Source of the DNA: Lachnospiraceae bacterium
GTDB taxonomy: Bacteria; Bacillota_A; Clostridia; Lachnospirales; Lachnospiraceae
Assembly (NCBI GenBank): GCA_018365895.1
Contig: JAGZJD010000043.1
Coordinates: 1 to 20,911 of the forward strand
Reading direction: 5' to 3'
DNA: 20,911 nucleotides
The position numbers and the translations under genes are program-made. The notes beneath the pieces were generated by a model that saw only the letters and a list, made by a program, of their open reading frames with translations, had not been told where the DNA came from and searched no databases. This document shows positions 15,825 through 20,911 of this stretch, piece by piece (the stretch's first letter is position 1; every line of letters starts with the position of its first letter).

Positions 15825-16811
15825 ATGCTGGAGAGATACAACATTCGGACGGACCTGGCATTGGAAGAGCGGGAACGGTTTGAAGAAGAACATGTGGAAA
15901 TCGCAGGTGTGGAAGTAAAAGAAGAATATAATGAACAATTGGAGATGAAGGTAACTACAGTGAAAGTTACAACGGAAAATGGGGCGAAGACAATGGGAAA
16001 GCCGGTTGGAACATATATTACTGTCGAAGCACCTAATATGGCTGTTCCGGATGAAGATTATCACAGAGAAATTTCAAAAAAACTTGCAGAATATTTGAAA
16101 AAAATGGTTCAAAACTATGCTAAGCAGAGAAATGATTCAAGCGAAGAAGAGTTCAGTGTTCTTGTGGCAGGTCTTGGAAATCGTCAAGTAACGCCGGATT
16201 CACTCGGACCAAGAGTGGCAGAGCAGCTTCGGATTACAAGACATATTGTAAAGGAGTACGGAAGATATGCTATGGGAAAAGAAAAAGTTTGCCTTGTAAG
16301 CGCAGTTGTTCCGGGAGTCATGGGGATGACAGGGATGGAGACAGTGGAGATTCTAAAAGGTATTGTAGAAGAAACAAATCCGGATATCGTGATTGCGGTA
16401 GATGCGCTGGCAGCTCGCAGCAGTAAAAGGCTGAATCGAACAATTCAGATTGCAGATACGGGAATACATCCAGGCTCAGGTGTGGGGAATGCGAGGTGTG
16501 CACTGACAGAAGAAACACTTGGCAGACCAGTAATTGCAATTGGGGTGCCTACGGTGGTGGATGCGGTAACGATTGTGAATGACACTATGGAAAATCTATT
16601 GAAGGCTCTGGAAACATCAGAGATGCTAAAAGGCGTGGGGATTGTGCTTCAAGGATATAATGCAGCAGAAAAATATGAGCTGATACGGGAACTGATTTCA
16701 CCGCACCTGAATGGACTTTATATGACCCCAAAAGATATTGATGATACTGTGGGGCGCATTAGTTTTACTATTTCAGAAGCGCTGAACATATTATTGTCTT
16801 CGGCATGCTGA
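15825..16811 (+). CDS. gpr: GPR germination endoprotease
   Basis: This 328-residue A25-family aspartate protease starts degradation of small acid-soluble spore proteins at germination. In Bacillus it is made as a zymogen in the forespore and processed after an N-terminal region with the same RTDLALE-like sequence seen here at 8-14. Family blocks include VLVAGLGNRQVTPDSLGPR (112-130) with D125, and IVIAVDALAARSSKRLNRT (188-206) with D193, the residues corresponding to the essential aspartates. TGIHPGSGVGN lies at 212-222. The start ATG at 15825 has AGGAGG five bases upstream. The open frame continues 53 codons further upstream to 15666, but that stretch crosses the rpsT promoter and is not GPR-like. 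Its presence marks the organism as a spore former. Confidence 0.95.
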   Translation: MLERYNIRTDLALEERERFEEEHVEIAGVEVKEEYNEQLEMKVTTVKVTTENGAKTMGKPVGTYITVEAPNMAVPDEDYHREISKKLAEYLKKMVQNYAKQRNDSSEEEFSVLVAGLGNRQVTPDSLGPRVAEQLRITRHIVKEYGRYAMGKEKVCLVSAVVPGVMGMTGMETVEILKGIVEETNPDIVIAVDALAARSSKRLNRTIQIADTGIHPGSGVGNARCALTEETLGRPVIAIGVPTVVDAVTIVNDTMENLLKALETSEMLKGVGIVLQGYNAAEKYELIRELISPHLNGLYMTPKDIDDTVGRISFTISEALNILLSSAC

Positions 16812-16837
16812 ATGCATTTAAAATATAGGAGATAAAG

Positions 16838-16866
16838 AAGACAAATGAATAAAAAAATGGTATGAT
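16838..16866 (+). promoter_or_regulatory. Sigma-A-type promoter with extended -10 before the aldo/keto reductase
   Basis: The -35 is AAGACA (16838-16843), followed by a 17-base spacer and TATGAT (16861-16866), with TG at 16858-16859 making an extended -10. It places the transcription start near 16873, downstream of the first in-frame ATG of the reductase frame (16862). Confidence 0.6.
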
Positions 16867-16921
16867 AAGCAGTAAGTACGATCTGATTAAAGAACGAAAG
16901 AGAAAAGGAATGGTAAGTATA

Positions 16922-17941
16922 ATGAGAACAGTTACGTTGGGAAGTACAGGAATTACAGTAAATAAAAACGGATTTGGCGCACTGCCGATTCAGAGGATTA
17001 CAGATAAAGAAGCTGTGAAGCTGCTTCGTAAAGCCTATGATCACGGAATAGATTTTTTTGATACTGCGAGGGGTTATACAGATAGCGAAGTCAAACTGGG
17101 GCAGGCATTTGAAGGGATGCGAGATAAAATTTATATTGCATCCAAAACAATGGCAGTAGATGTGGAAAATTTTTGGAAACAGCTTGAAGAGACACTTTCA
17201 AATCTGAAAACAGATTATCTTGATATTTACCAATTTCATAATCCGGATTTCTGTCCGAAGCCAGGAGATGGAAGCGGACTTTATGAGGCAATGCTGGAAG
17301 CAAAAGCTATGGGGAAAATCCGGCATATCGGTATTACAAACCATCGGCTTGCAGTAGCAGAAGAAGCGATTGAGAGTGGACTTTACGAGACATTACAGTT
17401 TCCGTTTAGTTATCTAGCCTCTGAGAAAGAGTTTGCACTTATGGAAAAATGCAGAGAGGCAAATATGGGATTTATTGCAATGAAAGGTCTGGCAGGAGGG
17501 CTGATCAATCATTCGGCTGCAGCCTATGCATTTATGATGCAATATGATCATGTACTTCCAATCTGGGGAATTCAGCGAGAGCAGGAGTTGGATGAGTTTT
17601 TAAGTTATCAGGATGAGGAGCCGGTATTGGAAACGGTACAGAATATCATTGAAGCTGACAAAAAAGAACTTCGGGGAGATTTCTGCCGTGGATGCGGCTA
17701 TTGTATGCCATGTCCGATGGGGATTGAAATTAATAACTGTGCGAGAATGTCGCTGATGATTCGAAGAGCACCGTCGGCTGCTCAGCTGACAGAAGAAATG
17801 CAGGCGAAGATGAAATTAATTGAGTCTTGTATTCACTGTGGACAGTGTGCAAAGCGTTGTCCATATGGGTTGGACACACCGGCTCTTCTTGCAAAGAATT
17901 ACGAAGACTATAAAGAAATTTTGGCTGGAAAGGAATATTAG
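16922..17941 (+). CDS. Aldo/keto reductase with C-terminal ferredoxin-type 4Fe-4S domain
   Basis: The 339-residue cytoplasmic oxidoreductase has an AKR barrel with the tetrad D47 and Y52 (FFDTARGYTDSE), K75 (ASKT) and H106 (YQFHN). A ferredoxin-like tail has two cysteine sets: C255, C258, C261 and C264 with CP, and C303, C306, C309 and C313 with CP, enough for two 4Fe-4S clusters. C273 is extra. Such Fe-S AKRs are frequent in anaerobes; the substrate is unknown and the clusters may exchange electrons with ferredoxin. The frame opens at 16862, but that ATG lies in the promoter -10. The ATG at 16922 gives the family N-terminus RTVTLGSTGI, though its AAAGGA is 12 bases away; 16910 is the alternative. 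It separates gpr from spoIIP, which are neighbours in Bacillus. Confidence 0.92.
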   Translation: MRTVTLGSTGITVNKNGFGALPIQRITDKEAVKLLRKAYDHGIDFFDTARGYTDSEVKLGQAFEGMRDKIYIASKTMAVDVENFWKQLEETLSNLKTDYLDIYQFHNPDFCPKPGDGSGLYEAMLEAKAMGKIRHIGITNHRLAVAEEAIESGLYETLQFPFSYLASEKEFALMEKCREANMGFIAMKGLAGGLINHSAAAYAFMMQYDHVLPIWGIQREQELDEFLSYQDEEPVLETVQNIIEADKKELRGDFCRGCGYCMPCPMGIEINNCARMSLMIRRAPSAAQLTEEMQAKMKLIESCIHCGQCAKRCPYGLDTPALLAKNYEDYKEILAGKEY

Positions 17942-17946
17942 CAGAT

Positions 17947-17973
17947 ATATTTTGAATGTCAGACGCATATCTT
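17947..17973 (+). promoter_or_regulatory. Candidate sigma-E (mother-cell) promoter for spoIIP
   Basis: ATATT at 17947-17951 matches the core of the sigma-E -35. After 14 bases comes CATATCTT (17966-17973), agreeing with CATAYAMT at six of eight positions. The spacing fits sigma E. In Bacillus spoIIP is transcribed during engulfment, including by sigma E, which supports the call. Confidence 0.5.
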
Positions 17974-17976
17974 ATT

Positions 17977-18009
17977 GTGATACCAGATTAGTTTTCTGGT
18001 AAATATCAC
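17977..18009 (+). other. Hairpin in the spoIIP leader
   Basis: GTGAT-ACCAGA (17977-17987) pairs with TCTGGT and ATCAC (17995-18000 and 18005-18009), 11 pairs with a 4-base bulge. No T run follows, so it is more likely a leader structure than a terminator for the reductase gene. Confidence 0.4.
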
Positions 18010-18036
18010 TGGAAAAGCAAGTGGAGTGGATGAGAT

Positions 18037-19215
18037 GTGCATAGACGTATCAGTATAAGTAAAACCGGAATCGTGATTGTCAGTATGCTGCTGATTGGAT
18101 GGGTGGTCAATGCCATGGAAATTACGATTCCGGAGGAATGGAAAAAGCAGGTAAGGAACAACATTGGTTCAGGTGCTCAGGATTTATTTTTGCCCGGCCT
18201 CACTTATTTGGGAAAACAAAAGTGGAATATGAAAGAGTTTGTAAAGCAGAGTACGGCGCAAATGATGCCTTTGGGGAGTTTTGTCGGTGGAACTGCAGTT
18301 TATGAGACTGAGATAGAGGATGAAGAGACTTATCAGAAGATTCTGGAACAACAGGCGAAAGATGAAAATGAAGTAGATGAGCAGGGAAAACTTGTAGAGC
18401 ATGAAAATGCAATGTTGCCTGATGTGCCGGAAACCGGAGGTCCATCCATTGATACTTCGATAGAGGCATTGAGAAACTTTGATTATCTTTTAGGGAATTT
18501 CTATACAGTGGACCGCACAACAATGATTGGACCGGAACAATTGAATGCGGATGATCTGCTCGGACGCAATATGAAACTGACCGGAACAGGAGAAGGTCCT
18601 AAAGTGTTGATTTTTCACACGCATTCCCAGGAAACATTTGTAGATTCTATTCCGGGTGATCCGGGTACGAGTATTGTGGGAATTGGACAATATCTGACAG
18701 AACTTCTCAATGCGAAAGGAATTTCAGCGATACATCATGATGGAATCTATGATCTGATCAATGGGAAGCTTGACCGAAGCAGCGCTTATGAATTTGCAGA
18801 AGAAGGGGTACGGAGTATATTAGCGCAATATCCTACGATTGAAGTTGTGATTGATCTTCACAGAGACGGAGTGCGCGAGACAACACATCTTGTAACAGAT
18901 ATCAATGGAAAACAAACTGCTCAGATTATGTTTTTTAATGGTTTGAGCAGGACGAGAGAAAAGGGAGATATTACTTATCTGCCGAACCCATATATACAGG
19001 ATAACCTGGCATTCTCTTTGCAGATGCAGTTAGCGGGGGAGCAGATGTACCCTGGATTTACAAGGAAGATTTATTTGAAGTCTTATCGATACAGTCTCCA
19101 CATGATGCCGAAATCTCTCTTAATAGAAGCAGGAGCACAGACAAATACCGTAGAAGAAATGAGAAATGCAATGGAGGTGCTGGCATCTATGCTCCATAAA
19201 GTACTGGTACCTTAG
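18037..19215 (+). CDS. spoIIP: Stage II sporulation protein P, peptidoglycan amidase/endopeptidase
   Basis: This 392-residue cell-wall hydrolase works with SpoIID and SpoIIM to drive engulfment of the forespore. One N-terminal span (about 10-26) anchors it, followed by a variable, acidic stalk (about 85-140) and the SpoIIP catalytic domain from about 180. The conserved motifs are FHTHSQETF (193-201, with H194 as a candidate zinc or catalytic His), IDLHRDGV (272-279, H275) and LIEAGAQTNTVEE (362-374, E364). The start is GTG with GGAG ten bases upstream, somewhat far; the early membrane span argues against a later start. In Bacillus spoIIP follows gpr directly. The downstream hairpin at 19242 ends the transcript. 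Overall length is close to the family's usual size. Confidence 0.95.
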   Translation: MHRRISISKTGIVIVSMLLIGWVVNAMEITIPEEWKKQVRNNIGSGAQDLFLPGLTYLGKQKWNMKEFVKQSTAQMMPLGSFVGGTAVYETEIEDEETYQKILEQQAKDENEVDEQGKLVEHENAMLPDVPETGGPSIDTSIEALRNFDYLLGNFYTVDRTTMIGPEQLNADDLLGRNMKLTGTGEGPKVLIFHTHSQETFVDSIPGDPGTSIVGIGQYLTELLNAKGISAIHHDGIYDLINGKLDRSSAYEFAEEGVRSILAQYPTIEVVIDLHRDGVRETTHLVTDINGKQTAQIMFFNGLSRTREKGDITYLPNPYIQDNLAFSLQMQLAGEQMYPGFTRKIYLKSYRYSLHMMPKSLLIEAGAQTNTVEEMRNAMEVLASMLHKVLVP

Positions 19216-19241
19216 AAAATGAAATACGAAGAATAAGTCAC

Positions 19242-19271
19242 CCGCTGACAGACCATCTGTCAGCGGTATTT
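19242..19271 (+). terminator. Hairpin terminator after spoIIP
   Basis: A perfect 11-bp stem CCGCTGACAGA / TCTGTCAGCGG (19242-19252 and 19256-19266) surrounds a 3-base loop, followed by TATTTATA. The T tail is weak but the stem is strong. Confidence 0.7.
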
Positions 19272-19306
19272 ATATGTAACTACAGAAATGAACAAAAAGA
19301 AATAAT

Positions 19307-19335
19307 TTGAAAAGAGTTTCTGAGTATGTTAAAAT
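19307..19335 (+). promoter_or_regulatory. Sigma-A promoter with extended -10 for the GyrB-type gene
   Basis: The -35 is TTGAAA (19307-19312), followed by a 17-base spacer and TAAAAT (19330-19335), with TG at 19327-19328 forming an extended -10. Transcription should start near 19342, leaving a leader of about 70 bases to the ATG at 19412. Confidence 0.8.
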
Positions 19336-19411
19336 ATTTTGTTATATGAGGTTGTGTCAAGCGCATAACCAGGAGAGATTGCAGATAAGTTTTTGGGAAA
19401 GGGTAGAGAGC

Positions 19412-20911
19412 ATGGCAAAAAAAAATACATATGACGCAGATAGTATTTCGATTCTGGAAGGCTTGGAAGCCGTACGGAAACGACCGGGGATGTATATAGG
19501 AAGCGTATCAACGAAAGGTCTGAATCATCTGATATATGAAATTGTAGATAATGCGGTAGATGAGCATCTGGCAGGTTACTGCGATACCATTCATGTAACA
19601 CTTCACAAAGACGGTTCCGCAACGGTGGAGGATAATGGTCGTGGTGTTCCGGTTGGAATGCATCAGAAAGGTGTTTCAGCAGCTCGTATTGTATATACCA
19701 CACTGCATGCGGGGGGAAAATTTGATGATTCAGCTTATAAGACAAGCGGTGGGCTACACGGGGTTGGCTCATCGGTTGTCAATGCTTTGTCTGCTCATAT
19801 GGATGTGGAAATTAGCCGGGATGGATATGTTTATCATGATGAATATGAACGAGGTGTTCCGGTAGTGGAGCTGCAGGAAGGGCTGCTTCCGGTTATTGGC
19901 AAGAGTAAAAAAACAGGTACAAAGGTTAATTTTCTTCCTGATCCGGAGATTTTTGAAAAGACAAGATTCCGGGAAGAAGAAGTGAAAAGCCGCCTTCATG
20001 AGACAGCCTATCTGAATCCAACGCTGACAATTGTATTCGACGATGAACGTCAGGAAACACCGGAGCATGTTGTATATCATGAACCGGAGGGCATTATTGG
20101 TTTCATTCAGGACTTAAATAGAAAGAAAGAGACGGTACATCCTCCGGTATATTTTAAAGGAGAAACTGAGGGGATTGAAGTGGAAGTGGCATTCCAGTAT
20201 GTGAATGAGTTCCATGAGAATGTGCTGGGCTTCTGCAATAATATTTATAATGCAGAGGGAGGAACACATCTGACAGGATTTAAGACGACTTTCACAAGTG
20301 TAATGAATCAATATGCAAGAGAAATTGGCGTACTGAAGGAAAAAGATGCTAATTTTACAGGAACAGATGTGCGTAATGGAATGACAGCCATTGTATCGAT
20401 CAAGCATCCTGATCCGAGGTTTGAGGGACAGACAAAAACAAAACTGGATAATCCAGATGCGGCCAGAGCAGCAGGAAAAATCACAGGAGATGAAATCGTA
20501 CTTTATTTTGACCGGAATTTAGAAGTATTAAAAAAAGTGCTTGCTTGTGCAGAAAAAGCGGCAAAGATCCGTAAGACAGAAGAGCGGGCAAAGACAAATC
20601 TTCTTACGAAGCAAAAATATTCTTTTGACTCTAATGGAAAGCTTGCAAACTGTGAAAAAAAGGATCCTTCTCAGTGCGAGATTTTTATTGTGGAGGGAGA
20701 TTCTGCGGGCGGATCTGCAAAAACAGCAAGAAACCGGAATTATCAGGCAATCCTTCCTATCCGCGGCAAGATTCTGAATGTAGAAAAGGCTACCATTGAT
20801 AAAGTGCTTGCCAATGCAGAAATCAAAACGATGATTAATGCATTTGGATGTGGATTTTCAGAAGGGTACGGAAATGATTTTGATATCAGTAAACTTCGTT
20901 ACGATAAAATC
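19412..20911 (+). CDS. gyrB: Type IIA topoisomerase subunit B (GyrB/ParE type), 3' end outside window
   Basis: The frame is open for 500 codons to the window end, so about 130-150 residues are missing. The GHKL ATPase domain has EIVDNAVDE (43-51), VEDNGRGVP (72-80) and the ATP lid SGGLHGVGSSVVNAL (112-126). The transducer carries QTKTKLDNPD. The Toprim domain begins EGDSAGGSAK (428-437) and continues LPIRGKILNVEKA. The Toprim style is closer to GyrB than ParE, but GGKFDDSAYKTSGG replaces the usual GyrB glycine-rich stretch. With no dnaN or recF nearby, this could be a second GyrB-type or a ParE equivalent, with its A subunit gene expected downstream. The ribosome binding site is weak (AGAG/GGGT). 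An in-frame ATG at 19346 exists but lies only a few bases from the predicted transcript start. Confidence 0.92.
   Translation, partial: MAKKNTYDADSISILEGLEAVRKRPGMYIGSVSTKGLNHLIYEIVDNAVDEHLAGYCDTIHVTLHKDGSATVEDNGRGVPVGMHQKGVSAARIVYTTLHAGGKFDDSAYKTSGGLHGVGSSVVNALSAHMDVEISRDGYVYHDEYERGVPVVELQEGLLPVIGKSKKTGTKVNFLPDPEIFEKTRFREEEVKSRLHETAYLNPTLTIVFDDERQETPEHVVYHEPEGIIGFIQDLNRKKETVHPPVYFKGETEGIEVEVAFQYVNEFHENVLGFCNNIYNAEGGTHLTGFKTTFTSVMNQYAREIGVLKEKDANFTGTDVRNGMTAIVSIKHPDPRFEGQTKTKLDNPDAARAAGKITGDEIVLYFDRNLEVLKKVLACAEKAAKIRKTEERAKTNLLTKQKYSFDSNGKLANCEKKDPSQCEIFIVEGDSAGGSAKTARNRNYQAILPIRGKILNVEKATIDKVLANAEIKTMINAFGCGFSEGYGNDFDISKLRYDKI

Overview
This window looks like chromosomal, mostly housekeeping DNA from a spore-forming anaerobic Firmicute of the Clostridia, most likely Lachnospiraceae. 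The reasons are the sporulation genes gpr and spoIIP, a ferredoxin-type aldo/keto reductase, a bacteriohemerythrin, strong AGGAGG ribosome binding sites, sigma-A promoters with 17-base spacers, and purine-rich low-to-middle GC coding strands. The family assignment is inference from protein style, not a search result. No CRISPR array, insertion sequence, prophage or toxin/defence island is visible.

Layout. At 1-82 lies a serine-type tRNA (anticodon CGA), cut by the window edge and with several non-canonical positions. It is followed by an unusual zinc-ribbon / Lys-Pro-Ala-rich / single-membrane-span protein (239-1198), which converges on a MATE efflux pump (1307-2656, minus) across a shared terminator. 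A 350-base gap (2657-3022) holds the MATE promoter and what may be a decayed gene. Next come a DMT/EamA transporter and an ArsC/Spx-like thioredoxin-fold protein as a pair (3023-4249). A two-gene proteolysis unit follows: an FtsH-type AAA+ zinc protease and a PepC/bleomycin-hydrolase-type aminopeptidase (4342-7588). A COG3044-type 'ABC class' ATPase (7671-9401, minus) is divergent from a Uup-like ABC-F ATPase (9572-11386), with overlapping promoter regions between them.

From 11415 comes a branched-chain amino acid unit, ilvN then ilvC, with no ilvB in the window. It ends in an elaborate terminator. An M42 metallo-aminopeptidase and a bacteriohemerythrin follow (13231-14716). On the minus strand lie rpsT (S20, with a UUG start) and then a hypoxanthine-DNA-glycosylase-type UDG protein (15630 down to 14796). 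The last section is sporulation-related: gpr (germination protease), an Fe-S aldo/keto reductase, spoIIP (engulfment peptidoglycan hydrolase) and the first 500 codons of a GyrB-type topoisomerase subunit running off the window end. The rpsT/gpr/spoIIP neighbourhood is the one known from Bacillus, here with a reductase gene inserted between gpr and spoIIP.

Many open frames extend upstream of the real starts. I moved seven starts (MATE, pepC, COG3044 ATPase, hemerythrin, glycosylase, rpsT, gpr) to the codon correctly spaced from a ribosome binding site, and one (the aldo/keto reductase) because the upstream ATG sits inside a promoter -10 element. I found no convincing new multi-gene system. The points most worth a second look are the aberrant tRNA, the histone-H1-like membrane protein, the competing RNA structures after ilvC, the interleaved promoters of the two ATPases, and the rpsT-gpr-reductase-spoIIP arrangement.
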